Below are positions 1 through 5,454 of a stretch of DNA of 6,117 nt, piece after piece; the first letter of the stretch is position 1, and each line of letters starts with the position of its first letter. Both the position numbers and the translations under genes were made by a program. The DNA is from Lentisphaeria bacterium (GTDB lineage: Bacteria; Verrucomicrobiota; Lentisphaeria; Victivallales; GWF2-50-93), in assembly GCA_020056205.1 (NCBI GenBank), contig JAGVIF010000505.1:1-6117 (forward strand), written 5' to 3'. The notes beneath the pieces were generated by a model. The model was not told where the DNA came from. It worked only from the letters and a program-made list of their open reading frames with translations, and ran no database searches.

Positions 1-370
1 GGGGCAAGACCGCTGTGGGTATTGCCCCTGCCAGAAATACTTGCGAGCCCTCCGATGGCATCTGCAACGGCGCGGTTTATGACTTTTGCAACTGGCTCCC
101 TAGAAACCAGAATCGGAACGCGCGTCATGGTGAGTGCGTAACCGGCGTGCCGGGGTCTAAGTCCGTGGCGGGTGAACGGACGGTTTGTATTGGAACTTGG
201 GAGAACCGCGACGCTCCGTTTAGAAGCCCCCGAGAAGCCGAAAAGGCGGGGAGGGGGTATGGTGTCGTGGTAGTCGGACTGACTCGTAGTAGAGGAGTAG
301 GCAGGGTAATGCCTGTCGAGGGCACAAACCCACTCGAAGGGGTCAGCGTTTTAACGCAGAGAGAGGAGAG
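1..370 (+). ncRNA. Group II intron ribozyme, 5' portion (domain I part, II, III and start of IV)
   Basis: This stretch has no credible protein gene and is best read as catalytic intron RNA. Visible helices include GGGGCAA at 1-7 with TTGCCCC at 22-28, TCGAGGG at 316-322 with CCCACTCGA ending at 337 (one bulged A), and GCGTT/AACGC at 346-357 just before the maturase ribosome binding site. The last two probably belong near the domain III/IV boundary. Exon-binding sites and tertiary motifs could not be assigned by eye. The identification rests mainly on the position directly upstream of a group II maturase. Confidence 0.8.
364..368 (+). promoter_or_regulatory. Ribosome binding site of the intron maturase
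   Basis: AGGAG lies 8 bases before the ATG at 377 but only 2 bases before the in-frame TTG at 371. This spacing favours ATG 377 as the start. It sits just after the small hairpin 346-357, inside domain IV; in well-studied introns the maturase start region is also where the protein binds its own RNA. Confidence 0.7.
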
Positions 371-376
371 TTGAAC

Positions 377-1531
377 ATGCCGGACACTGGAGTCGGGAAA
401 ACATGGACGAAACTATCTCTCATAGCCGGTCATGCCCGGAGAGATCACGACTTTCAGTTTACAAGTCTAATGCACTTGCTGAATGTCGAATTTCTACGGG
501 ATTGCTACAATAGCCTGAACAGGAATAAGGCTGTAGGAATTGACGAAGTAAGTTGGGAGGAATACGGAGTTAATCTTGAAGGAAAACTCGAAGATTTGGT
601 GTCAAGAATCAGACGCAGGAGCTATAAGCCGATGCCCGCAAGGCGGGTATACATTCCCAAGAACGAGACCGAAAAGCGGTCGTTGGGAATACCTGCGCTG
701 GAGAACAAAATAGTCGAGAGGGGAATCACGTGGATACTGGAAAGTATCTATGAACAGGATTTCCTGAACTGCTCATATGGATTCCGTCCTGAACGGAACT
801 GTCATCAGGCGCTAAAAGCGTTGAATGATATGATAATGTTCAAGCCGGTAAACCATATAGTGGAAGCCGACATAAAAGGATTCTTCGACAACGTTCCCCA
901 TGATAAGCTCATGGACTTTATCCGCGTAAGGATAAGGGACACGGCGATGCTGGAGCTGCTGGGCAGATTCCTCAAAGCCGGTTATGTGGACGATGGCATG
1001 TTAATGAGACCTGAGAGCGGGACTCCACAGGGGAGCATACTCAGTCCCATGCTGTCGAACATCTTCCTCCACTACGTTCTTGATGTGTGGTTTGATGAAA
1101 CGGTGAAAACACATACGGATGGTTTCTGCGAACTGATACGCTACGCAGACGATTTCATATGCGTAGTGAGATATGCGGAAGATGCAAGACGTATAGAAGA
1201 AGCCCTGAAAAACAGGCTTAACAAATACGGACTTGAGATTCATCCCGTGAAGAGCCGGACTATCAGCTTTGGATGTTATGAAAAAGAGAATGCTGATAAA
1301 CAGAAACGCAAGCCGAACACATTCGATATACAGTATTACGGGGTGAGCGAAAACTTCCAACAAGTGAGGATGTTTTGCAAAATAACTGTAAGGCTGGCTA
1401 AGAATTGGCTCAACAGACGCAGCCAGAAAAAGAAGATGAGCTGGGCAAGATTTAACAGATACTTGGAAAAGTATCCGTTGCCCCAGCCAAGAATAGTGCA
1501 CAACTTTTATACACCGTCGCCTGTATGGTGA
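377..1531 (+). CDS. ltrA: Group II intron reverse transcriptase/maturase with internal in-frame deletion
   Basis: This is the intron-encoded protein, 384 residues from ATG 377. It binds the intron RNA, promotes splicing and copies the intron by target-primed reverse transcription. Visible RT blocks are KAVGIDEVSW (51-60, RT1 region), RSLGIPALENKIVERG (101-116, RT2), SYGFRPERNCHQAL (133-146, RT3), EADIKGFFDNV (163-173, RT4 with a catalytic Asp), SGTPQGSILSPMLSNIF (214-230, RT5) and RYADDF (255-260, YADD catalytic pair). After NTFD (314-317), relatives continue with FLGF and about 60 residues of palm end and thumb. Here the sequence jumps straight to IQYYGVS (318-324). The C-terminal maturase part (KNWLNRRSQKKK, RYLEKYPLPQPRI) remains. 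No HNH endonuclease domain follows, which is normal for several bacterial intron classes. It is about 60 residues shorter than usual and probably inactive alone. The symbol is the generic family one. Confidence 0.9.
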   Translation: MPDTGVGKTWTKLSLIAGHARRDHDFQFTSLMHLLNVEFLRDCYNSLNRNKAVGIDEVSWEEYGVNLEGKLEDLVSRIRRRSYKPMPARRVYIPKNETEKRSLGIPALENKIVERGITWILESIYEQDFLNCSYGFRPERNCHQALKALNDMIMFKPVNHIVEADIKGFFDNVPHDKLMDFIRVRIRDTAMLELLGRFLKAGYVDDGMLMRPESGTPQGSILSPMLSNIFLHYVLDVWFDETVKTHTDGFCELIRYADDFICVVRYAEDARRIEEALKNRLNKYGLEIHPVKSRTISFGCYEKENADKQKRKPNTFDIQYYGVSENFQQVRMFCKITVRLAKNWLNRRSQKKKMSWARFNRYLEKYPLPQPRIVHNFYTPSPVW

Positions 1532-1542
1532 GTTAAAGCGAA

Positions 1543-1575
1543 GAGCCGGATGTGGTAAATCCACAAGTCCGGTTC
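1543..1575 (+). ncRNA. Group II intron domain V (catalytic hairpin)
   Basis: Domain V is the metal-binding core of the ribozyme. The lower helix pairs GAGCCGGA (1543-1550) with TCCGGTTC (1568-1575), 8 pairs including one G-U. The upper helix pairs TGTGG (1551-1555) with CCACA (1561-1565). The catalytic AGC triad is 1544-1546 and the two-base bulge is A1566-G1567. The apical loop is TAAAT, where a GNRA loop is usual, and the bulge is AG where CG is common. These may be natural variants or early decay. Confidence 0.88.
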
Positions 1576-1580
1576 CGTGA

Positions 1581-1619
1581 GGGGCATTATGTTTTCCTCT
1601 CATGATTTGATATTGTGAC
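1581..1619 (+). ncRNA. Candidate group II intron domain VI (branch-point domain)
   Basis: Domain VI follows domain V directly and carries the bulged branch-point A. A six-pair helix, ATTATG (1586-1591) with CATGAT (1601-1606, one G-U), has a nine-base loop. A1610 could be the branch A, nine bases before an AC end at 1619. In the alternative fold, GGCATT (1583-1588) pairs with AATGTC (1686-1691), enclosing about 95 extra bases and ending the intron at 1699. The sequence alone does not decide between them. Confidence 0.45.
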
Positions 1620-1620
1620 A

Positions 1621-1643
1621 CTCCGCACACCGAAAGGGCGGAG
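1621..1643 (+). other. GAAA-capped hairpin between intron and HhH gene
   Basis: CTCCGC (1621-1626) pairs with GCGGAG (1638-1643). An inner CC/GG pair closes a GAAA tetraloop (1632-1635), with ACA bulged. No T-tract follows on either strand, so it does not look like an intrinsic terminator. It may be leader structure for the downstream gene, part of the intron insertion site, or an insertion inside an expanded domain VI. Confidence 0.4.
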
Positions 1644-1673
1644 ACAACAGGGAATACAAACTAAATCTAAAAT

Positions 1674-1678
1674 AGGAG
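1674..1678 (+). promoter_or_regulatory. Ribosome binding site of the HhH gene
   Basis: AGGAG lies 8 bases before ATG 1687. This near-ideal spacing shows that the reading frame interrupted at 1735 was a genuinely translated gene, and it fixes the N-terminus upstream of the stop. Confidence 0.65.
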
Positions 1679-1686
1679 AATATTAA

Positions 1687-1989
1687 ATGTCTACTCGACA
1701 GAACCAGGAAATAATCGAAAAGATATACAAGTTGTAGCTCTTGCTGAAGGGGAAGAATGCGCCGATTGCAAACGCCCTCGAAAGATCGTCTATTCCTATG
1801 ATCAAGTACGAAAAACCATTGGAAACGGCCTCTCGGGAGGATATCATGAAAATTAAGGGGATAGGGAATGTAACAGTAAATCTGATCATGCAAGTTATTG
1901 AAGGCAGGCATGTTTATGATATTGCGTCAACTGTTGTCAAACGACAGTTAAAAAATACCTCCGCGAAAGCTCTTCTTAACGTGGTATAA
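1687..1989 (+). pseudogene. Small helix-hairpin-helix protein, interrupted by an in-frame TAG
   Basis: Read through, this frame encodes about 100 residues: 16 from ATG 1687 (MSTRQNQEIIEKIYKL), then TAG at 1735-1737, then an open frame to TAA at 1987-1989. The second part contains ETASREDIMKIKGIGNVTVN and the following LIMQVIEG. This fits the helix-hairpin-helix pattern (I-x-GIG-x-x-T/A-x-x-I) used for sequence-independent DNA binding, as in the N-terminal region of family X DNA polymerases. No catalytic domain is present, so a small DNA-binding accessory protein is the most that can be inferred. The good ribosome binding site precedes the stop, and no ribosome binding site is visible before later starts such as TTG 1741. 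The stop therefore probably inactivates the gene. Readthrough, recoding or a sequencing error are alternatives. The C-terminal residues after VYDIA are not recognisable. The intron lies immediately upstream. Confidence 0.6.
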
Positions 1990-1990
1990 G

Positions 1991-2023
1991 TTCACCTGAA
2001 TCCGTGACGGATACTCAGGTGAA
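1991..2023. terminator. Bidirectional hairpin terminator between convergent genes
   Basis: TTCACCTGA (1991-1999) pairs perfectly with TCAGGTGAA (2015-2023). Inside, ATCCG (2000-2004) pairs with CGGAT (2008-2012) around a TGA loop, leaving only AC 2013-2014 bulged. TATTT follows on the plus strand. It starts two bases after the HhH stop and ends 16 bases before the stop of the minus-strand secreted-protein gene, so it can end transcripts from both sides. The T-tract is short, so strength is uncertain. Confidence 0.78.
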
Positions 2024-2039
2024 TATTTACCAATGAGCT

Positions 2040-2513
2040 TTACTTGACCCTGAAAACCACTCTTGATGTTTTTTCCCCGGCAACGATGTTCATAAGATAG
2101 ACGCCGGCAACGAGTTTTTTCTTGTCCATCGTCTGGTCTATTTTGCCTTTGTTTGTTTTCTGGAATATGATAATGGCGGCGACGGCGTTTTCCTTCACAT
2201 TTCCTTTTTCGTCCGAAGGGAATGCGTTTATAATAACCATTTCAGGATTGTCAACAGCAATCTCAAGTTCCGCATTGTCGGCAACCGGCTGTTCAATTGT
2301 CGCAAAAGCGGCATCGCCTTTCGCGACAGCGGACTGTCCAGCCAATTTTACGGCGAACGGGAGCGCCGCGCTTGTTGTCGTTGTCTGGCCGACGTTATCG
2401 GTTTTTGCGGTTTTCTTTTTGACATCGCCTATGACATCTCCGATGCCAAATTGCGCTCTGACGGAACCCGCGACAAGAACTACTGCGATTGCCGTTGCAA
2501 TTTTGATTTTCAT
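2040..2513 (-). CDS. Small secreted or envelope protein of unknown function
   Basis: A 157-residue protein that I do not recognise as a named family. Residues 1-20 form a typical signal peptide: basic MKIK, a hydrophobic core (IATAIAVVLVAG), then a probable cleavage site after SVRA. A short GIGDVIGDVKKK segment and a Thr-rich linker (46-49) follow. From about 52 onward the chain alternates like a beta-sandwich (LEIAVDNPEMVIINAF at 83-98, AVAAIIIFQK at 110-119). The end, KLVAGVYLMNIVAGEKTSRVVFRVK in part (133-157), resembles the last strands of Ig-like or secretion-sorting C-terminal domains, where L-x-x-GVY precedes a terminal strand; this is a resemblance only. GGAGG at 2518-2522 lies four bases before the ATG. 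The gene appears monocistronic, converging on the terminator at 1991-2023, with an AT-rich upstream region. Confidence 0.82.
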   Translation of the reverse strand: MKIKIATAIAVVLVAGSVRAQFGIGDVIGDVKKKTAKTDNVGQTTTTSAALPFAVKLAGQSAVAKGDAAFATIEQPVADNAELEIAVDNPEMVIINAFPSDEKGNVKENAVAAIIIFQKTNKGKIDQTMDKKKLVAGVYLMNIVAGEKTSRVVFRVK

Positions 2514-2637
2514 TTTTCCTCCATTATGTTTTTATTTGTTTTACTATCAATATGTTATAAGGTAACTCAAAGCTAAGGAATTTCAAAGTCTATGAACACT
2601 CAATATCCAACGCAGAAAGTAGAAATCTTAAAACTTA

Positions 2638-2655
2638 AAGAATCGGAAGAATCGG
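2638..2655 (+). repeat. Perfect 9-base tandem duplication
   Basis: AAGAATCGG occurs twice back to back in the intergenic region between the secreted-protein gene and the rhamnosidase. It is short and could be chance or a small slippage duplication. It lies within a 28-codon open frame at 2592-2678 that has no convincing ribosome binding site. Confidence 0.5.
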
Positions 2656-2690
2656 TGCCAGTATGGCTAACTAATTGATTCTGGATTCCT

Positions 2691-2721
2691 GCAAAATCTT
2701 AGTGCATGCGCTTAGTTTTGC
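2691..2721 (-). terminator. Dyad-symmetric element after the rhamnosidase, possible terminator or operator
   Basis: GCAAAA (2691-2696) and TTTTGC (2716-2721) form outer arms around AGTGCATGCGCT (2701-2712), a near-perfect palindrome with GCATGC at its centre. Outer and inner symmetry share the same centre near 2706. It lies 25 bases downstream of the rhamnosidase stop. On the minus strand the hairpin ends in TTTTGC, so it could terminate that transcript weakly. The alternative is a binding site for a dimeric regulator. Confidence 0.4.
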
Positions 2722-2745
2722 AATCAGCCCAGAGGCCATTGTTGT

Positions 2746-5169
2746 TCACACGGCAAACCGATATTTTCCGGCCTTGGATATAGTCTTATTCACTCCCGGC
2801 AGTTTCACCTGAAGCTTTACTCCGGATGGAATTTCTATTTCCGCCTCAATTTTATTGGCACTTCTCTTCCATTTCGCCCTGACTGTGCCTTTTGGGGAAG
2901 GGATTGTCGCTTCCGCAAAGTCAATGCCTTCCACAAATACGGGCGCAAATTCAATTTCTCTCCACGCAAGGTCGAGCTGTCTGAGTCCGACAAGCATGTT
3001 TACGAGATGGAATGATGGATGAGCCGTCCATGCGTGAGAACACGATCCCCCGGCAGGTTCTTCCCACTCAAATCCCTCCCAAGTCGTGCCGGTACTGAGC
3101 ATCGGCATCCACTTTTCCCTTATGAAGTCAATTGATTCTTTCGCATAGCCGCGCTCTCCCATGGTTTCCAAGACATACGTCGCCCAGAAAGCCGAAGGCA
3201 CGGGCCACGCCGCCTTTTCACACTTGAGATATGGAAGTATGCGTTTTTCAATCATATTCTTGTGATATTCAGGTTTGAGGTTTAGCATCAGCGCCATCAC
3301 CTGGTCATGCACGGAGGCTTCTCCGGACTGTTTGCCGTTCTCGTCAAGACATGCGCAGAAAAACCCGGTACTCTTGTCGAAAAGGTTTTCTTCGATAAGT
3401 TTTCTCCGACAGCTTATTTCAGCCCGGCGCTTTTTAAATTCCGATTTTTTCCCTGCGGCCTTTAGAAGTTTAGCATAATGTTCGAGTGTGACGAGATGCC
3501 AGAGGTTCAGAAAAGTCGGAACCTTCTCCTTCGGTAAAGTTGACCAGTCCTCGAAAAGCCAGAAGCGCGGATCGTATACGAGCAGGCCATTATTGTCTCT
3601 GACCTCGGGCAACTCGAAATATGCGAGTACTTCTTTTATCCTCGAGTGTTGTTCGTGAAAGACATTCAAATCTCCTGTTTGCCAGTAGTAATCCCAGATG
3701 GTGAGAATCCATGTGAGGGAGAAATCGGGCAGGATGCACCAGCCTGAGGAAGTAGGGGCATGGCCGTAAGTCAAACCCTGCGGAGCGCGCTGTCCCGCTA
3801 TAGAATGAATTCCTCTTGCCAGCAGACGGGCATCGCCATCTATGTAGAAAGTATTTTTGACCTGCACACGCGCATCCCCCCACCACTGCGCCTGTTCGCG
3901 CCACGGAGTGTCAACGTACGCATCAATCGAACATATCTGCTGTGTATGTCTTGATATCGCATAAATTTCATTAAGGACTTTGTCCGAGCATTTAAAATCA
4001 CCTTTCATTGTGAAGGGATAATAGGATGTCCTCAAGCTCAATTTTATTTTTATTGATTTTGTCAGATCACGCGCGATAAGAGTGAAATGTCGCCCTCCTA
4101 TGATGTGATAGAACTCGTGATATGTCTTACCTTTTGCAGGTCTTATTCTGTTTGCTAATGCAACAAGGCATCCATCGCCGGGTTTTACAAACTCCGGAAT
4201 TCCTTTTCTCAGGCACTGGAAATAGTGGAAGTCGAGAATTTCTCCGCCTGTAGCGTTTTCAATCTCGACAATAAGATTTCCGACCGCGAATTTCCCCACG
4301 TCGAAAGTGATCGCGCTGAATTTTCCGACGCCGGCAGGCGCGATCAAAACCTCCATCGAATCTTTGCCGGAAATTGATTTTACCGCAGCCCCTTTCTCCC
4401 AGCTCTTTACGGATGAAAATTCGTTGTCTATGAAATGCCAGGAAATGTTTTTGCAGGATTTGTATTCGCCGCCGCATAAACCGATGCCCAGCGAAGTTAG
4501 TTCCGCGGGCGCGATCAGACCTTCCCGCAGCATTGGAATCCCTCTCGGTTCGACATCGTTGTATGGAGGCTGTCCGAAAGGAGTAGAAAGGACGCTATGG
4601 CCGTGGGGAAAATATTCCGCGCGCCACCCCGCCGGAGCTTTTGCGGAATAAATCCAAGCCCTGTCGTCTTTTGCGGTGTCAAAGTCTTCCTGGAAGTCCA
4701 GTTGCAGAGATAATCTTGCCGTGTCAATTCTATAAGCATCGGAGCGTCTCATCGTCCAAGTTTTAGGATTTGAATGAATTTCAAATTTGCCCCATTTTGC
4801 GGCGCAGATCATTCCGGCTTTAGTATGATGAAGATACTGGAATGTGCTGATTCCGGGAGTGTAACCTTCAATAGAAATCCAGTTATGCCCGCCGTTGAGG
4901 AACTTTTTCACATCTATTTCGTCAAACGGCCAATGGGACTGGTATCCCCTTGCCGGGCCGCGGCAGACATATTTTCCATTGATATAGAGCCGATACGATT
5001 TGTCGGCCGTTATGAAGAAAGGCGCACTGCCGGGAATTTTTTCCAATTCAAAATCATATCTGAACTGCGCGAAATGATTTTGAAGGTACATATATCCTTC
5101 AGGCCATATCCATACCGATTTTCGCAAAGGATGATCTGCGGATACCGGCGCGAATCTTGAATTGTCCAC
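2746..5169 (-). CDS. Alpha-L-rhamnosidase-like glycoside hydrolase (GH78 type)
   Basis: An 807-residue enzyme of the GH78 alpha-L-rhamnosidase type, which removes terminal L-rhamnose by inversion. N-terminal beta domains (about 1-385) include FRYDFEL (36-42) and ADKSYRLYINGKYVCRGPARG (55-75), a pattern common in GH78 and related families. The catalytic alpha/alpha barrel spans about 395-735. DTPWREQAQWWGDAR (420-434) corresponds to the GH78 motif with the general acid, probably E425. DFSLTW (482-487), DYYWQTGDL (493-501) and FEDW (539-542) follow. TTWEGFEWEEP (695-705) carries the likely general base (E698 by position), followed by SHAW (711-714). A C-terminal beta domain (about 736-807) closes the protein. 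No signal peptide is visible, so it probably acts in the cytoplasm on imported oligosaccharides. The GTG start is supported by AGGAG 7 bases upstream. The exact substrate cannot be read from sequence, and other glycosides are possible. Confidence 0.88.
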   Translation of the reverse strand: MDNSRFAPVSADHPLRKSVWIWPEGYMYLQNHFAQFRYDFELEKIPGSAPFFITADKSYRLYINGKYVCRGPARGYQSHWPFDEIDVKKFLNGGHNWISIEGYTPGISTFQYLHHTKAGMICAAKWGKFEIHSNPKTWTMRRSDAYRIDTARLSLQLDFQEDFDTAKDDRAWIYSAKAPAGWRAEYFPHGHSVLSTPFGQPPYNDVEPRGIPMLREGLIAPAELTSLGIGLCGGEYKSCKNISWHFIDNEFSSVKSWEKGAAVKSISGKDSMEVLIAPAGVGKFSAITFDVGKFAVGNLIVEIENATGGEILDFHYFQCLRKGIPEFVKPGDGCLVALANRIRPAKGKTYHEFYHIIGGRHFTLIARDLTKSIKIKLSLRTSYYPFTMKGDFKCSDKVLNEIYAISRHTQQICSIDAYVDTPWREQAQWWGDARVQVKNTFYIDGDARLLARGIHSIAGQRAPQGLTYGHAPTSSGWCILPDFSLTWILTIWDYYWQTGDLNVFHEQHSRIKEVLAYFELPEVRDNNGLLVYDPRFWLFEDWSTLPKEKVPTFLNLWHLVTLEHYAKLLKAAGKKSEFKKRRAEISCRRKLIEENLFDKSTGFFCACLDENGKQSGEASVHDQVMALMLNLKPEYHKNMIEKRILPYLKCEKAAWPVPSAFWATYVLETMGERGYAKESIDFIREKWMPMLSTGTTWEGFEWEEPAGGSCSHAWTAHPSFHLVNMLVGLRQLDLAWREIEFAPVFVEGIDFAEATIPSPKGTVRAKWKRSANKIEAEIEIPSGVKLQVKLPGVNKTISKAGKYRFAV

Positions 5170-5176
5170 GTAAATT

Positions 5177-5181
5177 CTCCT
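5177..5181 (-). promoter_or_regulatory. Ribosome binding site supporting the GTG start of the rhamnosidase
   Basis: On the minus strand AGGAG is followed by 7 bases and then GTG at 5169-5167. The protein aligns with the expected N-terminal fold from this point and no ATG competes nearby, so GTG is the likely start. Confidence 0.7.
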
Positions 5182-5216
5182 GTTTTATCCCCTTAATTAT
5201 TTGTCACCCTTGTACA

Positions 5217-5414
5217 CTACATCAGCTTCATGAGTTTTTCAAGTAGTGCAACCTGCCATCCGCACGCTTTTTTTTCCGCCTCGCCGGCCAGATTTGCGTA
5301 ATGTGTGGCATTTTTATCGTGTTGTTCGGCGGAAATTTCGCGTTCACTCTTATCAGCCAGCACGGAATGAAGCGGGAGAATGGCGGCTAACAATCCGAGG
5401 ACGCGCACAAGCAA
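5217..5414 (-). CDS. Doubtful small ORF with a signal-peptide-like start
   Basis: I do not recognise this 65-residue frame. It ends 47 bases before the rhamnosidase GTG and would be co-transcribed with it. Residues 2-20 (LVRVLGLLAAILPLHSVLA) look like a signal peptide, followed by a charged segment with KSEREISAEQHDKN and a helical, Ala/Lys/Leu-rich end. The only start in frame is TTG at 5414-5412. An ATG at 5425-5423, reading MKPA, lies in another frame, and a one-base change would join it to give MKPALLVRVLG. This suggests a frameshifted small secreted protein, or chance. No good ribosome binding site is seen for either start. Confidence 0.22.
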   Translation of the reverse strand: MLVRVLGLLAAILPLHSVLADKSEREISAEQHDKNATHYANLAGEAEKKACGWQVALLEKLMKLM

Positions 5415-5440
5415 GCGGGCTTCATTGAATATTTACGCGA

Positions 5441-5446
5441 AAAGGA
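5441..5446 (+). promoter_or_regulatory. Ribosome binding site of the sulfatase gene
   Basis: AAAGGA lies 8 bases before ATG 5455. A second ATG at 5461 would be 14 bases away, so 5455 is preferred although the family match begins at MKAIMVMFDS. Confidence 0.6.
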
Positions 5447-5454
5447 TATACTAA

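Larger units (their letters stand above)
1..1619 (+). mobile_element. Group II intron, 5' end outside the window, with an internally deleted maturase
   Basis: A group II intron is a self-splicing retroelement: the RNA is the ribozyme, and its encoded protein assists splicing and reverse transcription during mobility. Seen here are about 370 bases of GC-rich, hairpin-rich RNA-like sequence, then a maturase ORF in the domain IV position, then a domain V hairpin and a domain VI-like segment. No convincing GUGYG 5' boundary lies in a suitable place, so the intron probably starts left of base 1. The 3' end is uncertain. A compact domain VI would end at AC 1618-1619. An alternative end is AC 1698-1699, after CTACTCGAC, which resembles bacterial intron 3' ends as I recall them. 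The maturase deletion suggests this copy can move or splice only with help from a full-length relative. Confidence 0.88.

Noticed and set aside
131..138. Possible group II intron 5' boundary (GTGAGTGCG)
   Set aside because: It contains GTGCG-like bases, but the sequence upstream (1-130) also looks like structured intron RNA, and starting here would leave only about 240 bases for domains I-III, too short for this class.
15..374. 119-codon open frame on the plus strand upstream of the maturase
   Set aside because: It lies in the ribozyme region, has a biased Arg/Gly-rich composition and no ribosome binding site, and runs into the maturase start. Structured intron RNA explains the sequence.
1001..1630. 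209-codon open frame on the minus strand
   Set aside because: It is antisense to the conserved reverse transcriptase blocks, including YADD and domain V, and has no recognisable domain.
1600..1911. Open frames on the minus strand opposite the HhH gene
   Set aside because: The plus-strand frame has a ribosome binding site and a recognisable GIG motif; the opposite frames have neither.
2122..2565. 147-codon open frame on the plus strand opposite the secreted protein
   Set aside because: The minus-strand frame has a clear signal peptide and ribosome binding site; the Ser/Ala/Phe-rich antisense frame is a shadow.
3590..5160. Several open frames overlapping the rhamnosidase on both strands
   Set aside because: All lie inside the 807-codon enzyme gene, which shows conserved GH78 motifs throughout; none has a domain or ribosome binding site.
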